The notes under the pieces are model-generated. The model did not search any database, was not told the DNA's origin, and saw only the letters and a program-made list of their open reading frames with translations. A DNA stretch of 64,000 nucleotides from Pedobacter rhizosphaerae (GTDB lineage: Bacteria; Bacteroidota; Bacteroidia; Sphingobacteriales; Sphingobacteriaceae): NCBI RefSeq assembly GCF_900111155.1, contig NZ_FOGG01000021.1:27973-91972 (forward strand), in the 5' to 3' direction. The position numbers and the translations under genes were made by a program. Positions 34,586 to 43,214 of the stretch are shown one piece after another (the stretch's first letter is position 1; the number at the start of each line of letters is the position of its first letter).

Positions 34586-35641
34586 ATGAGTGACCAAATA
34601 ACCTCCCTATCAAAAAAAGGAGAAAAAGTTTTAAGTTTTGGAGAAATCCTTTTACGCATTTGCCCCGATATGGATGGGCACTGGTTAAAAGAAAATAAAC
34701 TTCCTTTCTATGTTGGCGGAGCAGAACTTAACGTAGCTACCGCATTAGCCCTTTGGAATGTTCCTTCTGCTTACTTATCGGCTGTGCCGGATAATTCTGT
34801 AACCAGAGAAATTATCGATTATCTTGAAGCTAAAGCTGTAGATACCACACCCATGGTTTTTCATGGTGAACGTTTAGGCTTATATTATCTTCCAAAAGGA
34901 AAAGACCTTAAAAATGCAGGGGTAATTTACGACCGTGCAAATTCGGCTTATGCAACACTAAAAGTTGGACAAATTGACTGGGATGCCGTTTTTGAAGGGG
35001 TAACCTGGTTTCACTTTAGTGCCATCTGTCCTGCAATTAACCAAGATATTGCCGATGTATGCTTAGAGGCTTTAGAGGCCGCAAGCCAAAGAAATATAGT
35101 GATTTCTTTAGATCTAAATTATCGCGCTAAACTCTGGAAGTACGGCAAAGAACCTATTGATATTTTACCACAACTGGCCAGGTACTGCACTTTAATTATG
35201 GGCAATGTTTGGGCAGCAAATAAAATGTTGGGAACAGGGCTTCACGAAGATTTGAAGCAAGCTGAGGGTTATGCAAAGGAAACGTTACTACAACAAGCCG
35301 CAGATACTTCTAAAGAAATATTAAGTTTGTTCCCAGCGTGTAAAGCTGTTGCCAATACTTTCAGATTTGATCATGGTAAAGGGATCAGATATTATACCGC
35401 CATTTATACTGAAGATCAACTCACCGTATCTGAAGAATATGTTTCAGAAGAAATTTTAGATAAAGTAGGTAGTGGAGATTGTTTTATGGCCGGATTAATT
35501 TATGGTTTCTACAATCATTTTCCGGTTAAACAAACGCTCAATTTTGCCACCGCAGCAGCATACGATAAATTATACATTGCAAGCGATGCTACAACCAGCA
35601 CCGTAGCAGATATAGAAAAAAGAATTATACATCATGATTAG
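34586..35641 (+). CDS. kdgK: 2-keto-3-deoxygluconate kinase (PfkB family)
   Basis: 351 residues. It phosphorylates KDG to KDPG. PfkB motifs: KVLSFGEILLRICPD at the start, PFYVGGAELNVATALALW near 35 (substrate lid), SLDLNYRAKLW near 165, and DKVGSGDCFMAGLIYGF near 289, where GSGD carries the catalytic Asp (GSGD for the more common GAGD). The assignment as KDG kinase rests on the neighbours uxaA and eda. Its last 8 bp overlap the eda start, which implies translational coupling. Confidence 0.93.
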   Translation: MSDQITSLSKKGEKVLSFGEILLRICPDMDGHWLKENKLPFYVGGAELNVATALALWNVPSAYLSAVPDNSVTREIIDYLEAKAVDTTPMVFHGERLGLYYLPKGKDLKNAGVIYDRANSAYATLKVGQIDWDAVFEGVTWFHFSAICPAINQDIADVCLEALEAASQRNIVISLDLNYRAKLWKYGKEPIDILPQLARYCTLIMGNVWAANKMLGTGLHEDLKQAEGYAKETLLQQAADTSKEILSLFPACKAVANTFRFDHGKGIRYYTAIYTEDQLTVSEEYVSEEILDKVGSGDCFMAGLIYGFYNHFPVKQTLNFATAAAYDKLYIASDATTSTVADIEKRIIHHD

Positions 35642-36296
35642 TAACAAGCACAAAATTTTAGATGCGATTTTAGAGCAAGGTATGCTTCCGCTTTTTTACC
35701 AGGATAGCGAGGCTGGTAGTGTAGAAATATTACGTTCCCTGTATAAATCAGGTGTTCGTGTTTTTGAATATACTAACCGCGGTAAATCAGCTTTACCCAA
35801 CTTTAAAAAGTTAAAAGAAGTTCGTGATGCTGAAATGCCCGATCTTTATTTGGGAATAGGTACCATTAAAACTCCGGCTGATGCACATGCTTTTATTGAA
35901 GCTGGAACTGACTTTATTGTAGCGCCAATTGTTAATCCTGCGGTAGCTGAAATTGCCAATAAAATAGGTATGCTTTGGATTCCAGGCTGTATGACTCCAA
36001 CAGAAATTAACGTTGCCCAGGAACATAAAGCCATGCTCATTAAGATTTTCCCTGCCAACATTTTAGGTCCGGAATTTATCTCATCTATTAAAGATCTTTT
36101 TGCCGGCCAGTTATTTATGCCTACCGGCGGAGTAGAAATCAACGCCGACAACCTCAAAACCTGGTTTAAAGCTGGTGTTTGTGCGGTTGGCATGGGTAGT
36201 AAACTCATCAGTAAAGAGGTAATGAGCAAAGGGCTTTATGAGGAGCTTGAAGAAAATACCAAACTAGCACTTGATTTAATTCAAAAGAGTAAATAA
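35634..36296 (+). CDS. eda: KDPG aldolase
   Basis: 220 residues. It splits KDPG to pyruvate and glyceraldehyde-3-phosphate. Eda motifs: VFEYTNRGKSALP (catalytic Glu region near 42), LYLGIGTIKTP, DFIVAPIVNPA, WIPGCMTPTEI near 121, and MLIKIFPANILGP near 135 with the Schiff-base Lys. PTGGV near 163 binds phosphate. Somewhat longer than E. coli Eda (213). Starts 8 bp inside kdgK, so kinase and aldolase are made together. Confidence 0.95.
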   Translation: MISNKHKILDAILEQGMLPLFYQDSEAGSVEILRSLYKSGVRVFEYTNRGKSALPNFKKLKEVRDAEMPDLYLGIGTIKTPADAHAFIEAGTDFIVAPIVNPAVAEIANKIGMLWIPGCMTPTEINVAQEHKAMLIKIFPANILGPEFISSIKDLFAGQLFMPTGGVEINADNLKTWFKAGVCAVGMGSKLISKEVMSKGLYEELEENTKLALDLIQKSK

Positions 36297-36320
36297 TAAT
36301 ACAAAAACACACCTAACCAA

Positions 36321-37760
36321 ATGAGCCAACCTAAAATAGGCAAATATAGATGGACCATATGTCTGCTGCTTTTTCTTGCTACTACGATAAATTACTTAGA
36401 TAGACAGGTACTTTCGTTAACCTGGACAGATTTTATTAAACCAGAATTCCATTGGGACAATAACGATTACGGAAATATCACCGCTTTATTTTCGATCTTT
36501 TATGCTGCTTCCATGCTTTTTGCTGGTCGTTTTGTAGATTGGTTAGATACCAAAAAAGGTTTCTTGTGGGCCATTGGTATCTGGTCTATTGGTGCCTGTT
36601 TACACGCATTTTGTGGTATTGCTACTTCCGGTATTATTACAGGCAACTGGCTGGTAGGCTTTGAAGGTTCTAAAGAAGCCCTTGCAACGGTAAACGATAC
36701 AGGCATGATCATTTCTGTTAGTGTAACCCTGTTTATTTTTGCACGTTTCGTTTTAGCCGTTGGTGAAGCGGGTAACTTTCCTGCAGCAATTAAAGCTACT
36801 GCAGAGTATTTCCCTAAAAAGGACAGGGCCTTTGCAACCAGTATTTTTAATGCAGGAGCAACCGTAGGCGCATTGGCCGCTCCCATAACTATTCCTTTCA
36901 TCGCGAAAGCCTATGGATGGGAAATGTCTTTCATCATCATCGGTGCTTTAGGTTTTATCTGGATGGGATTATGGGTTTTCGTTTATAAAAAACCTGAATT
37001 ACACCCCCGCGTAAGCGCTGAAGAATTGGCCTATATCCAACAGGATGTGATTGCAGACAGGAAATTAGCCGATTATGTAGAGGAAACTACAGAAAAAGTA
37101 TCTTTTATAGACTGCTTTAAGTTTAAACAAACCTGGGCTTTTGCCTTTGGTAAATTCATGACTGATGGTGTTTGGTGGTTCTTCCTTTTCTGGACACCAG
37201 CCTATTTAAAATCGGTATATGGTATGGATTCTACTCAAAGTGCGCTTCCTTTATTTGTACTTTATGTAATCACCTTATTATCAATCATTGGTGGATGGCT
37301 ACCCACTTATTTTGTTGAAAAAAAGGGCATGAACCCTTATGAAGGCAGAATGAGGGCCATGCTAATTTTTGCTTTTTTCCCATTATTAGCCTTGTTGGCA
37401 CAACCTTTAGGACACATTACTTATTGGATTCCGGTATTAATTATCGGTATTGCAGGTGCTGCGCACCAGGCCTGGTCTGCTAATATTTTCTCTACTGTTG
37501 GTGATATGTTCCCTAAAAAGGCCATTGCAACCATCACCGGAATTGGTGGTATGGCTGGTGGTATCGGCTCTTTCATCATTAATAAAGGATCAGGTGTTTT
37601 ATTTGATTACACCGGTAAAAATCAAATCATATTTATGGGCTTCAAAGGAGAAGAAGCAGGATATTTTATCATCTTCTCTATCTGTGCAGTATGCTATCTA
37701 ATTGGCTGGACAGTTATGAAAACCCTCGTTCCAAAGTATAAAGTTATCGAACTGAAATAA
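36321..37760 (+). CDS. exuT: Hexuronate transporter (MFS, anion:cation symporter family)
   Basis: 479 residues, about 12 membrane segments. TTINYLDRQVLSLTW near 21 is the classic signature of the ACS family that includes ExuT. An extra segment of about 25 residues (residues 98-125, TSGIITGNWLVGFEG) between TM3 and TM4 is longer than in E. coli ExuT, as often in Bacteroidota. AVGEAGNFPAAIKATAEYFP near 145-164 is also characteristic. The position directly after eda (24 bp) makes galacturonate the likely cargo; glucuronate is a possible alternative. It would act in the inner membrane after periplasmic depolymerisation. Confidence 0.9.
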   Translation: MSQPKIGKYRWTICLLLFLATTINYLDRQVLSLTWTDFIKPEFHWDNNDYGNITALFSIFYAASMLFAGRFVDWLDTKKGFLWAIGIWSIGACLHAFCGIATSGIITGNWLVGFEGSKEALATVNDTGMIISVSVTLFIFARFVLAVGEAGNFPAAIKATAEYFPKKDRAFATSIFNAGATVGALAAPITIPFIAKAYGWEMSFIIIGALGFIWMGLWVFVYKKPELHPRVSAEELAYIQQDVIADRKLADYVEETTEKVSFIDCFKFKQTWAFAFGKFMTDGVWWFFLFWTPAYLKSVYGMDSTQSALPLFVLYVITLLSIIGGWLPTYFVEKKGMNPYEGRMRAMLIFAFFPLLALLAQPLGHITYWIPVLIIGIAGAAHQAWSANIFSTVGDMFPKKAIATITGIGGMAGGIGSFIINKGSGVLFDYTGKNQIIFMGFKGEEAGYFIIFSICAVCYLIGWTVMKTLVPKYKVIELK

Positions 37761-37878
37761 TTGATCAGGATATGGAATTTGCAAACCGGCAGATTCCGTA
37801 TCCTTTCTAAACCCTAACACAACTAATCTATACTTAAACTATAGACCTACAATTATAAACCCTAACTACTACTAAAAA

Positions 37879-39504
37879 TTGAGCACAACGTTAAACCTCG
37901 AAAGTATTTTCGTTGAAGAAAGTCAAATTCCAGATGAATTTAGGCTAAAGGAAGAGATCAACCAAAAGGAATTTCTCTCTAATGGAGAAATGAAACCCTG
38001 GACTGGTCCGTTTAATGAGGTTTTTTCACCTGTATGCGTAAAAACTGCCGATGGATATAAACGAAAACGCATTGGAAGCTTCCCTGTATGCACAGAAAAG
38101 GAGTCTACAGAGGCCTTAGAAGCTGCTGTAGCCGCTTACGATAATGGACGCGGACAATGGCCAACCATGAGCGTGGCAGACCGCATTACCTGCGTAGAAA
38201 ACTTCACCCGTAAGATGATTGAGCAAAAAGAAATTGTTGCGAAATTAATTATGTGGGAAATCGGAAAATCGTATGCAGATTCGGTTAAAGAATTCGACCG
38301 TACAGTAGAATATATCTACGCAACCATTGATGCCTTAAAAGATATCGACAGACAATCCTCCCGTTTTGAAATAGAACAAGGAATTGTGGCTCAGGTACGA
38401 CGTTCACCACTCGGAGTGGTACTTTGCATGGGCCCGTTCAACTATCCTTTAAACGAGACCTTTACCACGTTAATCCCTGCTTTGATTATGGGCAACACGC
38501 TTTTATTCAAACCGCCTAAACATGGTACCTTATTGCATTACCCTTTACTGGAGGCTTTCCGTTCTAGTTTCCCTAAAGGTGTAGTAAATACCATTTATGG
38601 TCGTGGCAATAGTATTGTTCCTGGTTTAATGAAATCTGGAAAAATCAATGTCCTTACTTTAATTGGCTCTAGCAAAGTGGCCAATGAGTTGAAAAAACTT
38701 CACCCAAAAGTGAATCGTTTAAGGGCTATTTTAGGTTTAGATGCTAAAAACGCAGCCATTATTACGAAAGATGCTGACCTGGATTTGGCGGTTTCTGAAA
38801 CTGTTTTAGGCTCACTTTCTTTCAATGGACAACGTTGTACAGCAATAAAAATCGTTTATGTACACCGCAGTTTGGCTCAGGAGTTCCTGAAACGCCTGTC
38901 AAACGAAGTGGAGAAACTGAAATTTGGAATGCCTTGGGAGAAAGGTGTAAACCTAACCCCGCTTCCAGAGTTGAATAAACCGGAATACTTAAAAGAATGT
39001 ATTGATGATGCGGTAGCTCATGGTGCAAAAGTGGTGAACAAAAACGGTGGACAAACATTCGAAACTTTCGTTTACCCTGCCATTGTGTATCCTGTTAACA
39101 GCAACATGAAACTGTATCGTGAAGAGCAGTTTGGTCCAATTGTTCCGGTAGTTCCTTTTGATGACTTAGAAGAACCTATCGAATACCTAATTGGTTCTCC
39201 ACATGGTCAGCAGGTAAGTATTTTCAGCAATAATGCCGCTGTAATTTCTTCTTTGATTGATCCTTTGGTTAATCAGGTAAGTCGGGTAAACATCAATTGC
39301 CAGTGTCAGCGCGGTCCGGATGCTTTTCCATTTACCGGTAGAAAAGACAGTGCTGAAGGAACACTCTCTGTTGTAGATGCACTGCGTTCGTTCTCTATCC
39401 GTTCTTTGGTTGCGACCAAATTTACTGACGACAACAAAAAGCTGTTAAATGAAATCGTGAAAGGCGATGATTCTAACTTCTTAAGTACAAAGTATATCTT
39501 TTAA
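37879..39504 (+). CDS. Aldehyde dehydrogenase of the GapN type (NADP-dependent, non-phosphorylating GAPDH-like)
   Basis: 541 residues from a TTG at 37879; no ATG occurs before codon ~38, and the N-terminal IFVEESQIPDEFRLKEEIN block looks genuine, so TTG is chosen. ALDH motifs: VVLCMGPFNYPLNETF near 175, LFKPPKHGTLLHYP, GLDAKNAAIITKDADL near 285 (Glu region altered to 'LGLDAKN'), and FNGQRCTAIKIVYVH near 314 with catalytic Cys. The long, GapN-like N-terminus suggests oxidation of glyceraldehyde-3-phosphate to 3-phosphoglycerate with NADP. That fits: Eda produces this compound. Ends at a perfect 21-bp hairpin. Confidence 0.82.
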   Translation: MSTTLNLESIFVEESQIPDEFRLKEEINQKEFLSNGEMKPWTGPFNEVFSPVCVKTADGYKRKRIGSFPVCTEKESTEALEAAVAAYDNGRGQWPTMSVADRITCVENFTRKMIEQKEIVAKLIMWEIGKSYADSVKEFDRTVEYIYATIDALKDIDRQSSRFEIEQGIVAQVRRSPLGVVLCMGPFNYPLNETFTTLIPALIMGNTLLFKPPKHGTLLHYPLLEAFRSSFPKGVVNTIYGRGNSIVPGLMKSGKINVLTLIGSSKVANELKKLHPKVNRLRAILGLDAKNAAIITKDADLDLAVSETVLGSLSFNGQRCTAIKIVYVHRSLAQEFLKRLSNEVEKLKFGMPWEKGVNLTPLPELNKPEYLKECIDDAVAHGAKVVNKNGGQTFETFVYPAIVYPVNSNMKLYREEQFGPIVPVVPFDDLEEPIEYLIGSPHGQQVSIFSNNAAVISSLIDPLVNQVSRVNINCQCQRGPDAFPFTGRKDSAEGTLSVVDALRSFSIRSLVATKFTDDNKKLLNEIVKGDDSNFLSTKYIF

Positions 39505-39510
39505 AATCGT

Positions 39511-39556
39511 AACGCAAATGGCCCGAAAACTGAAGTTTTCGGGCCATTTGCGTTTT
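39511..39556. terminator. Perfect 21-bp hairpin between convergent genes
   Basis: 39511-39531 (AACGCAAATGGCCCGAAAAC plus T) and 39534-39554 are exact reverse complements with a 2-nt loop. A TTTT follows on the plus strand and AA-rich DNA precedes, so it can end the GapN transcript and perhaps the CE12 transcript from the other side. Confidence 0.9.
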
Positions 39557-39642
39557 AATGAGTGAATTTTGAATGACTGAATGAGAGAATAGACTGATTG
39601 CCTGGCCCTATGAACTATAAAACCAACGGGACGGTAGATTTA

Positions 39643-40398
39643 TTACTTCAAGCTTTTCGCAATTCCTAATTTCTGTTCTTTAATTCCTTTCGCCACCAGA
39701 CCCGCAATCTGCCTCGCGCCCTCAGGGCTTAAATGTGTATCATCCTTTTTCCCATTGGGATAATTTACATTTCCAGAATCTACATGATTAAATAACTTGA
39801 TGGAAGGTAGATCTCCCAGGCGACTTAATAAGCTTTCCGTTTTGGCCAACATATCGATCAAAGGAACCTTAAGAGAATCGCCCACTTCCCTTGTAATCCG
39901 GGGATAATCGCCATGCGTATCAATTAAGATCCCATTTTTAAAATTCCTTCTTGCAATCGGGGTTAAAAGCACTGGAATTGCCTTTTTACTTCTGGCTTCT
40001 TTAACGTAATTAACCAGATTTATCTTAAAATCAGCCAACGATACGCCAACATTCGGCTTATCCACTTTCTCATCGTTATGCCCGAACTCAATAAGGACAA
40101 AATCACCTGGCGCAAGTTTTTCCATAATAGGATCCCATCTTTTTTCTGCCCTGAATGATTTGGTACTCCTTCCATTTAAAGCCCGGTTGTCAACCAGGAC
40201 ATCATTTTTAAAAAATGACTGCAAAGCCATTCCCCAACCGGTTTCCGGATATGCTTTCTCACTTTTATTGGCAGCTGTAGAATCCCCAATAATATATACT
40301 GTTGTTTTTTTCTGAATAAGGGTAAAAGAGAGCAAAATGGTTAATGCTCCAACTGCTAAAAATGGATAAAAGTTTCTTTTCATAATTTGTCTATTCAT
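39643..40398 (-). CDS. Rhamnogalacturonan acetylesterase (CE12), copy 2
   Basis: 251 residues. SGNH motifs: VYIIGDSTAANKSEKAYP (Ser nucleophile), GWGMAL, NRALNGRSTKSF (Gly/Asn region), LIEFGHNDEKVD (Asn) and DDTHLSPEGARQIAGL (Asp, His). N-terminal signal/anchor (FYPFLAVGALTILLSF). ATG at 40398 overlaps the upstream CE8 stop by 8 bp; a second ATG at 40383 is equally possible. It shares the fold and motifs with the CE12 at 21.1 kb but differs widely in sequence, so the two probably have different acetyl-position or subsite preferences. Last gene of the minus-strand run that begins with susC. Confidence 0.9.
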   Translation of the reverse strand: MNRQIMKRNFYPFLAVGALTILLSFTLIQKKTTVYIIGDSTAANKSEKAYPETGWGMALQSFFKNDVLVDNRALNGRSTKSFRAEKRWDPIMEKLAPGDFVLIEFGHNDEKVDKPNVGVSLADFKINLVNYVKEARSKKAIPVLLTPIARRNFKNGILIDTHGDYPRITREVGDSLKVPLIDMLAKTESLLSRLGDLPSIKLFNHVDSGNVNYPNGKKDDTHLSPEGARQIAGLVAKGIKEQKLGIAKSLK

Positions 40399-41410
40399 TG
40401 ATGAGTGGATTCCAGTTGTCTGTTCCCGCCAATATATTTTTAAGGGTATAATTTTTTGCCTCCCGGTCGGTTAACTGTTTAGTCCAGGGTAATCTGGTTT
40501 GAGGCGATGCGCCCAGGCCAGTACTTTTGTATTCAGCATAAAAAGTTGTTTTTTCCTTATCCGGAAACATTAAATCTCCCTTCCAGGGATTCCAGCCGGC
40601 AGGAACAATATGCCTTCCTAAGTTACAATTCAGAAATACCGTTTTGGCATAAGGTCGCCAGGGCCTTCCCAGAAAAACTTGCTTTACAGCACTATCTGCT
40701 ATGATTTTGCAGTTGATAAATGTAAAACCAAACTTTTGTCTGCTCGAAGTAGAAGCGGCGGTAATGTAAGAGTTGGTTAAACTTTTAATGGTACAATCCT
40801 GAAAAACCGCTGTTGCTGTTCCAAAAATAAAATCGGTTGTTCCCTCAATAAAACAATCTTTGTAAAATTGACGGCTATGCTCCGTTGCGGCATATAACGT
40901 GTCTTGATTACCCAACAAAGCGCAGTTTTGAGCTATAAACCGATCTCCCTCTACATGCAAGGCCACGGCTTGCCCAACTCTCCCCGAAGCGTTAATAATG
41001 GTCAAATTTTCTAAGCGAATATCATTGGCCTGAATAAGCAAAGTATAGGAAGTGTAGGTACTGAATTTCGGTAGCCCAGATGCATCCTGAGGGCTCTTAT
41101 TGGGCTTGCCAGAATAATCATCATTCGTGATCACCGTACCTTCCTTACTGTCTCCAATTAATGATATTTTGGTCTTCCAGGAAGGGATAATTAATTTTTC
41201 GCGGTAGGTCCCCTTTTTGATGTAAATCTTAACCCACCTTTCCCCTAAATCGCGGACAGAATTTATCGCTTCCTGAATGGTTTTGTAATTCCCTGATCCA
41301 TCTTGTGCCACGGTTAAAGTAGCTGGGTATTTGCTATCCTGAGCTTGGCTACTAAAGAAAGAAAAAGCAAATATCAGGAGTATAAAAATGCTTAATAGGG
41401 GTAATTTCAT
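40391..41410 (-). CDS. Pectinesterase (CE8), copy 2
   Basis: 339 residues with signal peptide (MKLPLLSIFILLIFAFSFFSSQA). CE8 motifs: GQAVALHVEGDRF, NQDTLYAATEH (Asp near 168), TDFIFGTAT (Asp near 192) and LGRPWRPYAKT (Arg near 249). It has an internal insertion (GKPNKSPQDASGLPKFST, near 102-119) similar in place to one in copy 1. Removes methyl groups from homogalacturonan. It is coupled to the CE12 gene by an 8-bp overlap, giving a paired de-esterification unit. Separated from the upstream FN3 lipoprotein gene by a MITE-like repeat. Confidence 0.93.
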   Translation of the reverse strand: MKLPLLSIFILLIFAFSFFSSQAQDSKYPATLTVAQDGSGNYKTIQEAINSVRDLGERWVKIYIKKGTYREKLIIPSWKTKISLIGDSKEGTVITNDDYSGKPNKSPQDASGLPKFSTYTSYTLLIQANDIRLENLTIINASGRVGQAVALHVEGDRFIAQNCALLGNQDTLYAATEHSRQFYKDCFIEGTTDFIFGTATAVFQDCTIKSLTNSYITAASTSSRQKFGFTFINCKIIADSAVKQVFLGRPWRPYAKTVFLNCNLGRHIVPAGWNPWKGDLMFPDKEKTTFYAEYKSTGLGASPQTRLPWTKQLTDREAKNYTLKNILAGTDNWNPLINE

Positions 41411-41452
41411 GATTGATGAAAGATAAAAACTATTTGGTAGAGATTATTAAAA

Positions 41453-41627
41453 AACTGTATCATAAATTCGAATCAATCTGTGTTTCGACAAGCTCAAGAA
41501 TTACAATCGATCATAAATCCATTTTTTAATTCCAACTGTCATGTTGAGCCTGTCGAAACGCCATAATAACACTTATTCAGGTTCCTCGACAAGTTGAGAA
41601 TGAAAATCGATCTTTTATGATACAGTT
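41453..41627. repeat. MITE-like element inside the susCD-esterase gene run
   Basis: Perfect 14-bp terminal inverted repeats AACTGTATCATAAA (41453-41466) and TTTATGATACAGTT (41614-41627). Internal arms TTTCGACAAGCTCAAGAA (41483-41500), GTCATGTTGAGCCTGTCGAA (from 41538) and CCTCGACAAGTTGAGAAT (41584-41601) repeat the core of the 8.55-kb element. It fills the 228-bp gap between the FN3 lipoprotein and CE8 genes and could weaken or end the susCD transcript. Confidence 0.8.
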
Positions 41628-41638
41628 CTCAATTTTAA

Positions 41639-43204
41639 TTAGTTCCTCCATCTGGCATCGCCTATGCCGTTTGCTTTTAAAGTGCTTTCGCTTATCGTAA
41701 AATTACCGCTAGCTGGGGCAGTAAAACCTGGGTTCAATGTGGTAAATGTTCCGGTGTCATATTTGGCACCAGCTGTAACACTTCCGGCCATGTAGGTTGC
41801 TGCATTGTAATAGTTATTGGCTGTAAAGTTTGCCTGTACAATAATCGTTGAAGCCTGATTGGTTAAAATACCTCCAGAATTAGCCACGATGTTTTTAGAA
41901 AAATAAATTTCATGCTTAGCTAAACGAATGTACAATAACCTGTTGGCCGCTCCATTACACATCCCGTTAAGGGTATTGTTTGATACGGTAATAACAGAAG
42001 TGATTGCTGGGAAATTGGTAGAACCTCCAGCGTCCATTCTAAAAAAGTCTCTTGCCAGTGCCGAGGCGTATACCGTATTGTTTGAAAAGGTTAAAGTTTT
42101 CGCAATTCCGGTTCTAAAATCAATAAAATCGCCACCATTACATTCGATATTACTGATGATATTTCCTTTCATATTAACCGATTCGATTAAGGCTTTCACA
42201 TTCACATATATTAAACCTTTTACATAGTTTTTGATGTTGCAATTCTCAATGTTCAGATTTCCATAGGCATTGTCTGAAGCTTCATCATATATAATGGCTT
42301 GATTACCGCCAATAGCGCCTGTACCATCAATTTCTAAATCTTTCAAACCCAAACCTGCGTTTCCTTTTAACCTTACAATCATTCCTTTAATAATAGGTTT
42401 ATCTGTAGGTTTTGCTCCCTTTAAGGAAATACTTGCTGCAACAGTTACATCTGCATTGATGTTGTAGGTTCCGGGGAAAAGTGCAAATACATCGCCAGCT
42501 TTGGCGTTAGCCATTAAGGTGGCCAGATTATCGGTTGGGTAAACAGCAATTGCGCCGCCTAAATCGAGTAAAGTAGTAAAGGTTATGGTGCCGCGAACCT
42601 TCGTTGCATTTAACAATTTAGCCGTGTAAGTAGTTTCTCCGGTTAAACCCGTTATTGTGGCTTCACCTGCTGTAATTTCTGCCGCTGTAACCGCACGTGT
42701 AATATTCCCGGGTGTAAGGGTTATTGTAGTGGCTACTTCTCCGGGAGTCCAGTTTAACACCACTGTGTTTGCCGTTAACTTAGCGGCATTTACTGTCTGG
42801 AAAATTTGCTCAGCATCTGTTTTTGCTGTTGCGGTAATCCATTTAGAATCTGTAACCCCTTCACCTACAGCTTTAACCCTGATGGCATATTGTGTATCAC
42901 CACTTAGCCCTGTAACCGTATAAGGGAGTTGCGCAAAAGTGATATTTTCAACTTTTTTCACGGGATTTCCGGAAAAATCTGCTGTTTCAAAAATTTCTAT
43001 CGTATAGGTTTTGGCGTTATTTACTGCCTTCCAGGTTAATCTTACTCCGGTTTTATTCACCACTGTAGCACTCAGTCCCGTTGGAGAAAAGGCACGATCA
43101 ACCTCAAGTTTGGTAATTTCTTGTAAATCACTATCCTTGCATCCTGAAAAACCCACCAAGGTTATCAGAAAGAAAATGTAACTCAATAATATATTTCTGT
43201 TCAT
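41639..43204 (-). CDS. Surface lipoprotein with FN3 domains and beta-helix (DUF4957/DUF5123-like), likely pectin-binding
   Basis: 521 residues. Lipoprotein signal ending GFSGC (Cys22). Two fibronectin-III-like domains (about 38-130, LSATVVNKTGVRLTWKAVNN and TGLSGDTQYAIRVKAVG; about 135-212, TANTVVLNWTPGE) are followed by a right-handed beta-helix (about 220-520) with LFPGTYNINADVTVAASISL, LEIDGTGAIGGNQAIIYDE, NNTVYASALARDFF and the C-terminal LNPGFTAPASGNFTISES. This build matches proteins placed third after SusC/SusD in Bacteroidota pectin loci, where they act as surface glycan-binding proteins. No lyase catalytic residues recognised, so binding is more likely than cleavage. Starts 10 bp after susD. 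Confidence 0.82.
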   Translation of the reverse strand: MNRNILLSYIFFLITLVGFSGCKDSDLQEITKLEVDRAFSPTGLSATVVNKTGVRLTWKAVNNAKTYTIEIFETADFSGNPVKKVENITFAQLPYTVTGLSGDTQYAIRVKAVGEGVTDSKWITATAKTDAEQIFQTVNAAKLTANTVVLNWTPGEVATTITLTPGNITRAVTAAEITAGEATITGLTGETTYTAKLLNATKVRGTITFTTLLDLGGAIAVYPTDNLATLMANAKAGDVFALFPGTYNINADVTVAASISLKGAKPTDKPIIKGMIVRLKGNAGLGLKDLEIDGTGAIGGNQAIIYDEASDNAYGNLNIENCNIKNYVKGLIYVNVKALIESVNMKGNIISNIECNGGDFIDFRTGIAKTLTFSNNTVYASALARDFFRMDAGGSTNFPAITSVITVSNNTLNGMCNGAANRLLYIRLAKHEIYFSKNIVANSGGILTNQASTIIVQANFTANNYYNAATYMAGSVTAGAKYDTGTFTTLNPGFTAPASGNFTISESTLKANGIGDARWRN

Positions 43205-43214
43205 AACCAGCGAT

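Noticed and set aside
35846..36229. 127-codon minus-strand frame inside eda
   Set aside because: Antisense shadow; composition mirrors the eda codons and no motif is seen.
36500..36901. 133-codon minus-strand frame inside exuT
   Set aside because: Antisense of membrane-segment codons, rich in Ala/Ile/Pro without any family likeness.
37930..38020. Later start for the GapN-like gene to avoid TTG
   Set aside because: The first in-frame ATG comes after about 37 residues and would remove a well-formed N-terminal block typical of the family.
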